In this document: positions 24,283 to 35,165 of the stretch, one piece after another
Numbering within the stretch: the stretch's first letter is position 1
How the letters are laid out: the number at the start of each line of letters is the position of its first letter
Assembly: GCA_015179025.1 (NCBI GenBank)
Contig: WHUX01000041.1
Coordinates: 124,001-188,000, forward strand
Origin: Terfezia claveryi
Lineage: Eukaryota; Ascomycota; Pezizomycetes; Pezizales; Pezizaceae
Direction: 5' to 3'
Length of the DNA stretch: 64,000 bases
The notes under the pieces: generated by a model
Databases searched by the model: none
The model's input: the letters and a program-made list of their open reading frames with translations, nothing else
Told to the model about the DNA's origin: nothing
Program-made: the position numbers and the translations under genes

Positions 24283-24442
24283 CTACGCTGCCTACTCAAA
24301 CCACTCCTAGCAGCCATAGGCTCCCTATGGGCCTATTCTATAAATCCTATTAGTATAGAGGTAAGTCTATGGACTACATGTAGTGATAAATGTCACCGCT
24401 TTCTCAAATTTATAAATTATCCCGCTCGGTATTGAATCTAAT

Positions 24443-24456
24443 AGTCTGGTTGGCAC
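24443..24456 (+). repeat. TIR-like 14-mer AGTCTGGTTGGCAC
   Basis: First of several occurrences: also 25331-25344 (+), 36384-36397 (-) and 40305-40318 (-), with a one-base variant at 39493-39506 (-). It is preceded by T (TAGTCTGG, a TA target) in most. It lies in a ~39 bp segment absent from duplicate copy 2. Confidence 0.7.
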
Positions 24457-24753
24457 AACACCCTCGTAGAGGTGAATCTAAGCCATTTTGAGCCCCTTAA
24501 TCAAGCTACTTTTGTGGGACCGCAATTTTGACATCTTAAAGCAAGCCCCTATGTAGTTCTTAAAGCCCAGATCTCTCTTTATATCTCGCATTACAACCTA
24601 TTCAGCCCCGAACGCCTCAGCAACCATAATAAAAACCCTCTTGGATTGAGATATAAACTTTAGTTGAAAGTTTAACAGGGCCTCGATTCTGCTTTTATGA
24701 CTGGCGTTTTTCACCTCTCTACTATTGCTTGTAAGCAACTATTAGGAACACAA

Positions 24754-25137
24754 CTATCCCTCCAATCCTCTAATATTAATATCACTATCCTCGCTGCCAT
24801 CAAGTGCAATTGTTATACCACATTTTCGAAATGACTGAACAATAGACTCCTTCAGATCATTGGAGAGCAGTTCCCAAGCCTCGCCAACCCATTGAGTAAT
24901 AAGGAATAAGGATACGGCACTCTGAAGCAGTATCCTCCAGTATGTAATTGTTGCTAGCTTAAATTCCCGTGTGTACTGCTTTCTCCGCTGGCCTGTAACA
25001 GGCGTGCAAGCAAGTGTATGAATCTCTACTAGCTCATTGGTAGCCTGTGCATTTGCAGTTCCTTCCCCTGCCTGTTGTGGTTCAGATGCCTTGGTCCTGT
25101 TCAAAGGGAACTGGGAACCCGGTCGTTTTGGTGGCAT
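24754..25137 (-). pseudogene. pogo/Fot-like transposase with central deletion
   Basis: A 127-codon frame starts with a basic N-terminus and a helix-turn-helix-like RRKQYTREFKLATITYW segment, then jumps to the extreme C-terminus of a pogo-type DDE transposase (WVGEAW...IVQSFRKCGITIALDGSED). The whole catalytic DDE core between them is missing while the frame stays open. Known pogo-like transposases are about 400-550 residues. Confidence 0.65.
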
Positions 25138-25509
25138 CGCTGAAAGTTGTTGTTGTTGTAGTTTGGTAGTGAAGATAAGATTGGAGACAAGAAATCGCTA
25201 GTAACCTTATACATGCCTATATTGGCGGTACCATGTCTTTTGCAACGGTGTTCTGCCACCGCCCTATTCGCGATTACTGCCTTGAACAATCTTACTATCT
25301 TATTGGACAATTTCTACGGTAGTTTGAAGTAGTCTGGTTGGCACGTTTGAAGGATTTCAACCTTTCGGTTCTTCTTCCAAATCTTTTCATCATCATCATA
25401 CATACATATCATAAGCTACATAGCATAATAAAAGGGAACCTTCAGTGACGTCATCTTCCTCCTGTTTTTCATCTTCCTCCTCTCTCCGCGTTTCTGTTTA
25501 AACTCCGTC

Positions 25510-26942
25510 ATGGAACCCCAGGCCTGGTTCAAAATCGTCGACCCCAAAAGCCACTGGGACAAAGTGTCGCTGGAAGGGGTCGAAGATGTGGCCGATCTCA
25601 AGCAAGTAATCAAAAGGAGAATGGAACCTGTGTTGAACGGCTATCCTACTGCCACCTTCACTATCAAGGCTACATACAACGACGACAAAGACCCTGGGAG
25701 TGCAGAGGAGCTCGATGCTGAGACTAAGCTCAAGACAGTTCTCGAGCAAGTTCCTTCCCCAGTTGGGTCTTCGACTAAGAAGTTTCGGTTCTTTGTCATC
25801 CTTCCACCTGCACCTGGTAAGTGAGCCTCACTCCCGACACTTCACGATTTGGCTAACTGTGCTAATTACTTTCTTCTGTTATTTATTAGAAGTGGATAGG
25901 AATAGAAGCTTCGAAACCTTTGTGACTGATAAACATAAAGAAATCATGCAACAGCTCGATTGTAAGAAACCCCTATTGAATCCTTGCAACTGCAATTTTG
26001 TCTAATTGTTTCTTAGCTTTGCGTGATGACAAGAAGGAGACAATTTCGATTTCCAGAATCAGCCGAACAATATACAACAGCTTTCTCGATGAAATTGGCT
26101 TGCAAAGAAGGGTGGTGGAAATTGACGTGCCACCAACAAAGAAACGCATTTACCCCTTTGTTTGGGGCGATAGGAAAGAGGATGCCCATGTCAGCGAGTA
26201 CATGAAATGGATCACAGAGAATGTGACTATTCCGAGCTATGCAACACTCTATAACGCGTCTAAAGATTCCAATCTTTTGTCCTCAACCAGTGCGAGTACC
26301 AAATTTAATTTCAATGTAACACTAGACCTAGCGATTGTGGCAGCGAAGTACGAAAGATGCGGGTATCCCTCCGGTGGCGTGTTCATGGGAATCGAGGTCA
26401 AGAAGAATGTAGAACCTAGGAACGACATGCAAGCGGTTGTGGAACTGGTTCTCGCAGATATTCCGTCTGAGTATCCAGTTATTATGCTTCTTACCGATTT
26501 AGGGAGTATCTGGCGCTACTTTTGGTTTCAGATGGGCATTATTGCCTCTTGTCAGTTTGATCTGCCCAGGGGCATCGCCTTTCTTGGCTTGCTCGCCAAT
26601 GAGTTCAAGTCTTCTACGACTAGCATACCTGCTATGCCCGCCTCCGCCTCGGCCTCGCCGCACAACCGATGTAAATTCCGATATGCAATTGAGCGAGACA
26701 ATGATGTACATGAGACTACAACGCCAAGTGAAGGGATTGAATACGTATTGAAGAGGCCCAAGATCGATTGGATGACGATCTTGCCAGAAAGCGATGTGGC
26801 AGACATGCGTCAGGTTTTCGATGTAATGTCTCCAAGCGAAGTCTTAGAATGGAAATCCAGGAAGGTAGTGGACTTTCTTATAAAAACACCGGCTTTGCAA
26901 TCCACCGTAAGGGGGACTGACTGGGAACTCATGTACGCATGA
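25510..26942 (+). CDS. Crinkler-like protein: ubiquitin-like header plus PD-(D/E)XK nuclease-like domain
   Basis: Three exons (25510-25816, 25890-25961, 26017-26942), 434 residues, all splice sites canonical. Residues 1-102 form a header with the ubiquitin-like fold pattern of Crinkler proteins (AWFKIVDPKSHWDKVSLEGV...DLKQVIKRRM...ELDAETKLKTVLEQV), ending in a short Pro-rich linker at the first intron. The C-terminal half looks like a restriction-endonuclease-fold domain: Asp about 230 in FNVTLDLAIV, then GIEVKK with Glu about 253 and Lys about 255, then QAVVELVLADIPSEYPVIMLLTDL...WRYFWF, the pattern of Crinkler-associated nucleases. Crinkler-type proteins in fungi and oomycetes are effectors or conflict proteins that act in the nucleus. 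No signal peptide is visible. It lies inside a transposon-rich block; a related pseudogene lies at 37036. Family assignment is from remembered motifs, not a search. Confidence 0.75.
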
Positions 26943-27760
26943 CAGAGTCCAGGGAGGAGGTTTCAGAGGCAGAATATGCGTTGTTATTAGAAGGAGCTAC
27001 AGGACTAAGGAGCTACAGGACTGAATTCTTTGGGATGTGTTTGTCCTTACCGTGCTAATCTGTTCTGTTCTGTTCTTGCCTTGCTGGTTTCCTCTTGTTT
27101 TGCATTTCCTGGAGAATAATCGTGGGATTAGCACTGGCTTATTTGAATGGAGGGATGGAATTTCGGTTGCTGTTTATGAGATGCTCATGCTTTTTGTTTT
27201 TCCTTTCCTCTGTTTGTCGGCGCTGGAGGTTCAGTTATAGATTGTTCTTCTTAATAGCATATCCTTATGATCCTTCAGTACGAGCGAGTATTTCCTACAG
27301 CAAGGATTCTGCGTGCCGCCAAATAAAAGATCATTCTAAACTCGGTCGAGGCATCATTAGGGATTTTTGTACGATTGGCTTCAGGCATTAATCACTGTTA
27401 TTCCCCTTTTTGCTATAATAGTTCGAGATCGATGGTGGTGGAGCTTATTAGATCACGGTGATTAATTCATGGCTTTGTGTCCGATCCTCTCTTCCACTCC
27501 AACCAACTCTTCAAGACTTTGGTTGATACTATTGGTCGGCACTTAAATATTATCAGCAGAAGCAAAAGATTCAAGTTTTTGACTGCAGCACTGCAGCACT
27601 GCGTGTTAAGGTGGGTCTCAATCTAAAAATGATAACTAGACTAAAAACAGTTGTAGTAGAGAGACTACTAAGATAGAACTAGCTTAATTACAAAAAGGGT
27701 AGACTAGGAAAAGGTATGGGCAAAATAAAGGCTAGTCTGGTTTGTCAGACTAAATAAAGG
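26943..27760. other. intergenic, downstream of the Crinkler-like gene
   Basis: No gene recognised. The right end carries two copies of the short motif AAATAAAGGCTA (near 27724 and 27752), repeated again beyond the fold-back element near 29648. Confidence 0.5.
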
Positions 27761-29629
27761 CTACCATTAGCTACCTGAGGATGCACGTGCACGGTAGGAT
27801 GCACCCCTGCAAAACATCCCTGTTTTCACCTCCTCGAGCGACATCTCATGATATCTTGAGAGCATAGTAGTTAGAGGCTATTCTGGCTAAATTGAGATCT
27901 ATAGAAACACCTACGCTCTACAACATAGTTACCCTCACATCCGGCCAAAGTCAACTCAATACCCAATACCCACCCTTCCAGTACAGCATCCCCCCAATGA
28001 CCTCCCCCACCTCTCCGCCGGCCACTATAGGCCAAATATCAGGCAATTGAGCCTATAATTACTAGGAGGCGTTTACCTACTATTGATATCTATATTAAAT
28101 TAGTAGTGAAGGAGGAGGCTTCGAAATGGTAAAATAGGAGAGTCCCAATGAGGGGGACTAATTTGCATAAAATATGCAATTCCGAGCGCTTCCATTAATC
28201 CATCAGATTCACCTTGTTTACTTTATCCTCAACCCCCACCCTTCAATCGCTTTTATTACGGCACTCCAGAGCATCCTTAGCACCTATGCAAAGGTCTCCA
28301 ATAGCTTAAGAAGCTTCTATACGCCCCACATTTTGGGCTTCAAAGGTTGCTTCATTCGCAGGATATGCTGGCCTCATCCCAGGCATTGTAACCCCTTACA
28401 GCAACCATGATCTCACCAAGTATGGCCAATAGTCGCGTCGGATACCTATCATACTAGGAGGGCTACTTGGTTTATTGATTTCAACTTCTGGGTGACACCG
28501 AGGTTGGGCTTTGGGTTGGTCGCTAGGTTAGTCTCTAAGTTAGTCTTCTCTGGGTTAGTCACCAGGTTAGATACTAGGTTAGATACTGGGTTGGATAATG
28601 AAGGTTAATGGAAGCACAGCCAGGCTAGATGCTAGTAGCTTTAGCAGATGCTAGGAGAGGAGGTAGGTCAATACTAGGTTAGATTCTAACTTGGACATCG
28701 AGGGAGGAGCTGGATTGGATGCTAGGTTGGATACTAGGTTAAATGGTGGGTTAGATGGTGGAATAAATGCTGGGCACTTGGTTAGGCCCTAGTTTGGAAA
28801 TTGGGTTAGATGGGAGAGCTACTGGGTTAGACACTGGGCTGGATACTGGGTTAGAATACTGGTATGGATACTGTTTGGACACTGTAAGCTAAAATAGCTG
28901 GGCTGCACTCCGGGTTGGATATTAGGTGATCTAGAGTAGCTAAATTGGATGCTAAGTTGGGCTCTAGGTTGATCATGAGCATATGGTTGCTGCAAGGGGT
29001 TACAATGCCTGGGAAGAGGCCAGCATATCCCATGAATGAAGCAACCTTTGAAGCCCAAAATGGGGGGGTATAGAAGCTTCTTAAGCTATTGGGGACCTCT
29101 GCATAGGTGCTAAGGATACTCTGGAGTGCCGTAATAAAAGCAATTGAAGGGTGGGGGTTAAGGATAAAGTAAACAAGGTGAATCTAATGGATTAATAGAA
29201 GCGCTTGGAATTGCATATTTTATGCAGATTAGTCCCCCTCATTGGGACTCTCCCATTTTACCATTTCGAAGCCTCCTCCTTCACTACTAATTTAATATAG
29301 ATATCAATAGTAGGTAAATGCCTCCTAGTGATTATAGGCTCAATTGCCTGATATTTGGCCTATAGTGGCCGGCGGAGAGGTGGGGGAGGTCATCGGGGGG
29401 ATGCTGTACTAGAAGGGTGGGTATTGGGTATTGAGTTGACTTTGGCCGGATGTGAGAGTAACTATGTTGTAGAGCATAGGTATTTCTATAGATCTCAATT
29501 TAGCCGAAATAGCCTCTAACTATTATGCTCTCAAGATATCACGAGATGTCGCTTGAGGAGGTGAAAACAGGGATGTTTTGTAGGGGTGCATTCTACTGTA
29601 CTCGTGCATCCTTAGGTAGCCAATGGTAG
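27761..29629. mobile_element. fold-back element with ~648 bp inverted arms
   Basis: Left arm 27761-28408 and right arm 28983-29629 are near-identical in inverted orientation over their full length (~648 and 647 bp). They enclose a 574 bp spacer (28409-28982) of degenerate ~12 bp units resembling CTAGGTTAGATA/CTGGGTTGGATA. No long reading frame. The structure matches fold-back or palindromic non-autonomous DNA elements. The motif AAATAAAGGCTACC occurs in direct orientation just outside both ends. Confidence 0.85.
28409..28982. repeat. degenerate 12-bp minisatellite in fold-back spacer
   Basis: Many imperfect direct copies of GGTTAGATACTG/AGGTTGGATACTAG-type units fill the spacer between the inverted arms. 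Confidence 0.8.
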
Positions 29630-30119
29630 TCTCGATCAGACCCTCATAAATAAAGGCTACCTGTATAATTTCTCAAAAAGGCAACTATACAACACTACTG
29701 AAACAAAATGTTAAAAAAATTCTAAATATCTAGTTGGCAATGAAGTTGCCAATTTTTATGTGTTGTAGTACTATAGTTAAGAGTAGTACTAGACCTGCTA
29801 GTATAGTTACAACAAGTTATAGTCTAGTATTTTCTATATAAGGTTCTCATTCTTCTTATTTTTCAACATATGTACAATGAATAGCATAGCTTTTATACAC
29901 ACTGATTTCCTCACAACGAATCGTGAGTTGAATTTCAATCTATATATAATACTCTTCATAGTGTATTAGTAGCAGTACTAGAAAGATGGCGAGTTCTCAT
30001 TTTCCCTCTGGGAAAACTGTAGTCACTGCGGTGCCATTTGTTTATGACTGCTGCAGTAGTCTTCTTTCTTACTATTGGTTCTTACTATGGCCACTATGAT
30101 GCCAGTATTTTCGGTTCTT
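29630..30119. other. intergenic between fold-back element and gypsy relic
   Basis: AT-rich, with no gene or recognisable element. Confidence 0.5.
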
Positions 30120-31300
30120 CTGGAGTCCCGGAGAGCTACTAACTAGACAATATACATTCCAGCGGAAGGATGTAGAGCGGTACATCGGAACTACCATATC
30201 TGTAAGCGAGCTAAGCCAACCCGCCACGCCCCATACGGGACCCTAAGGCCCCTAGAGATCCCGGATCAGCCCTGGCAGCACCTGACTATGGACTTTGTAA
30301 CTGGTTGCCAGAGGATTCGAGTTTCAATGCCATTCTGATGGTGGTGGATCGCTTAACGAAAAAAACGAGACATGTGGTACCTTGCCATGATACATGTTCG
30401 GCTCTGGAACTAGCCACTCTACCTCAACAATGTGTTCCGCTACCATGGTCTCCCCAAATCGATTGTCTCGGACCGCGGCCCTCAGTTCATCTCGAATTTC
30501 TGGAAGACATTCTGTGAACTCCTGGGGATAAAGGTACATCTCTCCATGATACCCCCAAACGGATGGTCAATCTGGGCGGATGAATGCCATCATGGAAAAT
30601 ACCTGAGGGTCTATACCAACTATCAACAGAATAATAAGGTATCATTGCTGGCAATCTGCGAGTTTGCCGCCAATAACCACTTCTCTGAGACGTTGAAGAG
30701 CTCAGCATTCCTGGCGAACTACAGCTGGCACTATTGCAAAGAGTCCAAAAGAACACCCCGGCCAAGGACTTCGCAGCTGAGATTGCTGAGCTCCACTCCA
30801 CCTTGAAAGCTGAGTTAGGATATGCCCAAGCCAGGCAAGCAGAGTATACCAATGGGTCAAGGTTACCAGCCCCGAGATATCAGCCAGGGGATCAGATATG
30901 GCTATCCAGTCAGCACTTCCGAAAAGAATGACCCTCTCACAAACTGGACCATAGATTCTTGGGCCCTTATGAGGTGCTGGCGAGCGTGGGTATACATACC
31001 TATCGGTTGAAATTCCCCAAGGACATCAAATGTCCATGTATCGAAGATTGAACCAGCAGCCGACGACCTTCTCCCAGGACAAAGGCACCTCCCGCCTCCT
31101 CCCGTGGTGATTGAAGGAGAAGAGAGTGGGAGGTGGAGGAGGTACTGAGTTCAATATAAGGTTAAATGGCTAGGGGAGGAGGAGACCACCTGGCAACCAG
31201 CTGAAGACTTGGAGAATGCGTAGGATTTGGTCATCCTGTTCTACCAACGTTACCCCCAGAAGTCTCGCCCCGCTGAATGATGTTCCGTCTTATTCTTGTT
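30120..31300 (+). pseudogene. Ty3/gypsy integrase-chromodomain relic
   Basis: Pieces in shifting frames give the end of a gypsy polyprotein in the right order: a YHICKRAK zinc-finger end, [40 protein letters not shown], then the GPY/F-like region (GDQIWLSSQHFRK...HRFLGPYEVLASVG) and a decayed chromodomain-like end. Protease, RT and RNase H are absent upstream. Multiple stops and frameshifts make it inactive. Confidence 0.85.
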
Positions 31301-31396
31301 AATTGGAGTTGGGGTTATTGTTCCTGTCGTTCTTGTTTTTGTTGTTGTTTTGTTCCTAGTCGTATCTAAGTTTCCTTGTCACTGGAGCTCCAGCCT

Positions 31397-31973
31397 AAAG
31401 GGGGGATAACCGTCTCTCCTTGGCCTTTTTGAGAGTCAGACAGAATTCCGTCTAACTCTCATTATTGTTGTTATCATCGCTATTGTTGCCTAGTCATCCG
31501 TTCTGTCATTGGGACCTCTAAGAGTCGTGCTAGTTCTGGCATGACTCTCGTAGGTCTGTTATCTCGTTATCTCGTTACCTTTGGAAAATCTATTTTCAAG
31601 GTTGTCCTTAGCCCTTCGGGCCACCATGTATAATGCCTCCTTCCTCTCGCCCTCTTGTTGGATCCCTATCTAATGTCTTATATATTGAATACAGACCTTG
31701 CTTCCTATCACGTTGGTGTACGCACCCCCTTGTCTCGTCTCACCAAACAATCTCTGCAGCCTTGCTGCCCCCTCGCAAAACATCTATCACATGCGGAAGT
31801 GAGCTGCCACATGTGTCGAGCCTGCCCACCCTTCTGTGACACTCTCTGTAATGTCTGTAACATCTATACGGTGTCCGTGACAGTCTTCCCCAGCCTGCCC
31901 CTTCCCTTACCTAGCCTTCCCCTTCATCTAGGCGTCCCCCTTGGTCACCACCTCTCCCGAGCTCCCCGTCACA
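31397..31973 (+). mobile_element. polypurine tract and 3' LTR of the gypsy relic
   Basis: A polypurine tract (AAAGGGGGG, 31397-31405) follows the pol relic. The ~570 bp pyrimidine-rich stretch after it ends at GTCACA directly against the F-box tail duplicate at 31974, as expected for a 3' LTR. There is no 5' LTR in the window, so the right boundary is inferred from where homology to 22604 begins. Confidence 0.55.
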
Positions 31974-32155
31974 GATATGATGGCACGCTGGAAGAGAAAA
32001 CGGTGGCTTGGTTGGTCAGGCTGCATAAAGAAAAGGACACGTCATATAACCCAGTGATTTTGTTTTTTTGTGAGATGGCACAGAACAGCATTATCGTGGT
32101 TTAAAATGGAAATTCGGGATTTCTATGTGATTTACTCATGAGGACACAGGTAGGG
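31974..32155 (+). pseudogene. truncated F-box gene 3' fragment
   Basis: Matches codons for the last ~60 residues of the F-box-like protein (YDGTLEEK...WSARLHKEKD in the parent). A one-base insertion in a T run and several new stop codons destroy the frame. Confidence 0.85.
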
Positions 32156-33028
32156 TAGATGGGTAGAAAGGTTGAAAGTTTTTGTGTGGGAGAGTAAAAG
32201 ACAATGAGGAATATGGAGAAGGGACGAGTGAGTTTCAAGTTGGATAGTTGGATTGCAGTTCCTCGTAACTCGTTGTTTGCTAATTTGGGTATAGAGATAT
32301 TCATTGGAATTATAGTAGTATGATATATTATTGGCTGATAGCATATTGAAAGTCTATTACAGCACCCATATAATAGCATCTAGTATCACAAATTGCGTAA
32401 TGATCGAACTTTGGCTCCGCTCCCACATACAGTAATATCCCAATATACCAAATACATACAAAATCAATGTAGTAGGAACAATGAATATAGGCTAAAAGCA
32501 CTTCGAAAATCCAAATTTCAAGTCCCCAGGCCACCTGGATTTTACTCTGAACCTGACCCTCTACGGCCACTCCTCTCCCACTCCTTCTACGCTGCCTACT
32601 CTGACCACTCCTAGCAGCCATAGGCTCCCTATGGGCCTACTCTATAATCCTATTAGTATAGAGGTAAGCTGCTTACTGTCTATGGACTACATGTAGTGAT
32701 AAATGTCACCGTTTTCTCAAACCTTTATTGCCCTCTCAGTATTGAAGTTAAGTCATTTTGAGTCCCCTTGATGAAGCTACTTTTGTGGTACCGCAATTTT
32801 GATATCTTAAAGCAAAGCCCCTATGTAGTCCTTAAAGCCCAGCATATTCCATAGCCTCTCTGATATCTCGTATTACAACCTCTTTAGCCTCAAATGCCTT
32901 AGTAACCATAATAAAAACCCTCTTGGATTGAACATAAACTTTAGTTGAAAGTTTAACAGGGCCCTGATCTGCTTTTATGACTGGCATTTTCACCTCTCTA
33001 CTATTGCTTGTAAGTAGCTATTAGGAAC
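31974..33028. repeat. segmental duplication, copy 2 (decayed F-box gene tail and flank)
   Basis: Direct, diverged copy of 22604-24749 without the copia element. Its first ~180 bp correspond to the F-box C-terminus but contain an extra T, a lost stop and many substitutions, mostly C-to-T or G-to-A relative to copy 1. The upstream part of the gene is missing, replaced by the gypsy LTR. Confidence 0.88.
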
Positions 33029-33367
33029 AACTACTTATCAGCAGTGCATGCTTGAAGAACGGGACCGGAGAACAGTACCAGAATGATATTTACCCTGAAG
33101 TGTAACTAAAACGCAACTAAAGCGCGAACCAGAACCTATTGAGACAGGTCTACTACAACTACAGAAGCGTAAAAAGCCGGTATAGCAATTGGGGAGCGCG
33201 TAGTTTAAAGCATAGGAATGTGTACAGCAATCCTACCTATAGGAGCGATCACGACCAGAGCCCAAGTAGATACCACGGCAGATTAACCGGGGTTCTGGAT
33301 GGCTCGTTCAATCGATCTCAGTCAAACTGCGTATCAATAACGATCTCTCGAACGGAAAATAAAATTT
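33029..33367. other. unassigned DNA between the duplication and the 5S relic
   Basis: Part of a 165-codon plus-strand frame with no recognisable domain; it overlaps the antisense of the 5S relic and is probably chance. Confidence 0.4.
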
Positions 33368-33473
33368 ATCTCTACAACACCAGGGATTTCGCGTGGTCAC
33401 CCACCGCAGTCTGCGGTCTGAAGCTTAGATCGGACGGCATGCCTCGTTTTCTTCAGTCTATGGTCATAGATGT
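33368..33473 (-). pseudogene. 5S rRNA-like pseudogene
   Basis: On the minus strand the sequence starts ACATCTATGACCATAG (fungal 5S begin ACATACGACCATA) and ends with CCCTGGTGTTGTAG, after a box-C-like GGTGGGTGACCAC. Total 106 nt against the usual 118-120. The missing bases fall in the middle, around the A-box region, so it is probably a truncated dispersed 5S copy. A TTTT tract follows on the minus strand. Confidence 0.7.
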
Positions 33474-34428
33474 CAATATCTCATTTGTTCTAGAATATGT
33501 GGCGACTTGGCCAGTACCATTGCCCAAGAGAAAAACACGTTATTTTTCCATGAGGACTGCACCAACGAGTAGTTCGTGGGAAGTTGCGGGACTGGCCCAG
33601 ATATTTTTGATGTTGTTTTACATCTACGAACGATAACCGCAATCATGGAGGATTGAAAATCCCTCATGATTTTGGATTGGCTCAGTTCTGCCTTGGGGTA
33701 CCAAACGTGGTGAGTACACTACTAAATGCTGCTTCCTATGAGTTTTTTTACTATTGTATTTTTCCTGGCGCTTGGGAAAGTACGAAGCAGCAAATAACAT
33801 TGTCATAGGTACTCTAAAGTGGAATGCGTAAACATCAACCCTATTGAGTTTTGCAACTGGCTCAGCTAATAATTGAACACATGTGTATTCACCGTGCTAC
33901 CTATTCCCCTAGCAAGCTTCCGGTTTCTTGACACATGTAGGTACAAAATAGTTTCTGGTATAGAAAGAATGCTTACACACAAAAGAAGATGAGGCGCTCC
34001 TACTGTGAAGATTTCTCAGTAAGCTGAAGAAAGCACTAAAGGTAGCGCCAGAGCTTATATATACTGGGCGGCTTGTAGGATGAGGATGCATTGTGCCTAA
34101 TGTCACCTGAAGAGAGATTAGGGGCTGTCATGTGAGAGTACCAATCATTTCAGAGTTTCGACTTAATACTCAGAATTCCCAAACTGTATCTACAGAGCGA
34201 GTCCCTCCTGACATCTGGTAAAGATTACGTATGTACTTATTAGTAGCTGAATATAAAAAGTGAGTCCGTTCCCCTCCGTGTCCAATAGAAGTAACTACAT
34301 CATAAGGAACTTTCGATTGCGAGGATCGAACTACTGAATCAAGTATATAATTAATTATACTAGACTGAGTGATGTCTAGACTACTTATTCCGTTAGTTCA
34401 TTCTCGCAGTGATCATGGAGATATCGAA
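33474..34428. other. intergenic, nothing recognised
   Basis: An imperfect palindrome (ATCATGGAGGATT...AATCCCTCATGAT) lies at about 33643-33671. No gene found. Confidence 0.5.
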
Positions 34429-34750
34429 TTGGGAAGGCAGTCACCACCAGAATATCCTCCCGTCTATCCAGATATATCTTCTTCTACTTCTCCTCCTTCT
34501 TCTTCTTCTTTTCCTTTTCTCCTCCCGCATTATTATCTATCACTCTCATTACATTACTTACTATATACTTTACATCTATATCCAAAAATGAGAGTGTTTC
34601 ACTGTTCATTTACAAGGTATTCAGGCTTTGCGTAAAGCTGCTAACAGGAAATAGGGCCGACTGGGCTGTTGTTGCCATAGTAGCAATTGTGCTAGGAGTT
34701 CTTGTCCTAGTCTTTGCTATGTTATTCGTATCTTTCACTACCCGACCGGG
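34372..34750 (+). pseudogene. small two-TM protein gene, left-arm copy, frameshifted
   Basis: An ATG near 34372 opens a frame that runs into the same PPEY, Ser/Pro-rich sequence as the right arm. One missing C in a C run (near 34527) shifts the frame before the first membrane segment; the two membrane segments remain readable in the shifted frame. Confidence 0.5.
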
Positions 34751-34863
34751 GGGTAGATGAAGAGGGTGTAAAAATATAAAAATAAAAAAACAAGGGCGAG
34801 GGGAGCTTTAGGGACCCATGCAAAATGTGGAGAGGTGGGGCCACATTGTCAATCTGGCCCTAG

Positions 34864-35114
34864 GGCAGCAGATGATCATGAGGTTAGTGCCCTATGTTTA
34901 GTTGTTTCTATAGACATAGCTGATGGCTCTCCCAGGTACTTCTGGACCCAAGGATGTTGAGTTCTCTCAGGCAATAATATAATCAGATAGAGGATGGTGG
35001 TGAGATCAACTGCCCTATGTCTAGTGGTATCAATGGCATAGCTAATGGCCCCCCTAGGCACTCCTGGATCCAACTACGTCTAGTTCTCTCCTATGCAGCA
35101 GTCCGACAGAGGAT
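34864..35114. repeat. ~115 bp tandem units, spacer block
   Basis: Two imperfect units, each containing CATAGCTGATGGC-like and CCCAGGTACTTCTGGA-like blocks and ending in AGAGGATGG. On the minus strand they encode a repeated ~38-residue pattern ending in IDTTRHRAV / IETTKHRAL. Confidence 0.8.
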
Positions 35115-35165
35115 GGCCAGATTGACAATGTGGCCCCACCTCTCCAGATTTTGCATGGGTCCCTA

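Larger units (their letters stand above)
22604..24749. repeat. segmental duplication, copy 1 (F-box gene tail plus downstream DNA)
   Basis: From 22604, inside F-box exon 2, to about 24749 the sequence matches 31974-33028 in direct orientation, apart from a retrotransposon inserted only here (23237-24282) and a ~39 bp segment with a TIR-like motif (about 24439-24477). Confidence 0.9.

Noticed and set aside
28409..28982. CRISPR-like array in the fold-back spacer
   Set aside because: Units are contiguous, short and degenerate, without unique spacers, in a eukaryotic genome.
33139..33636. 165-codon plus-strand frame
   Set aside because: It overlaps the antisense of the 5S relic, has no known domain and lies in repeat DNA.
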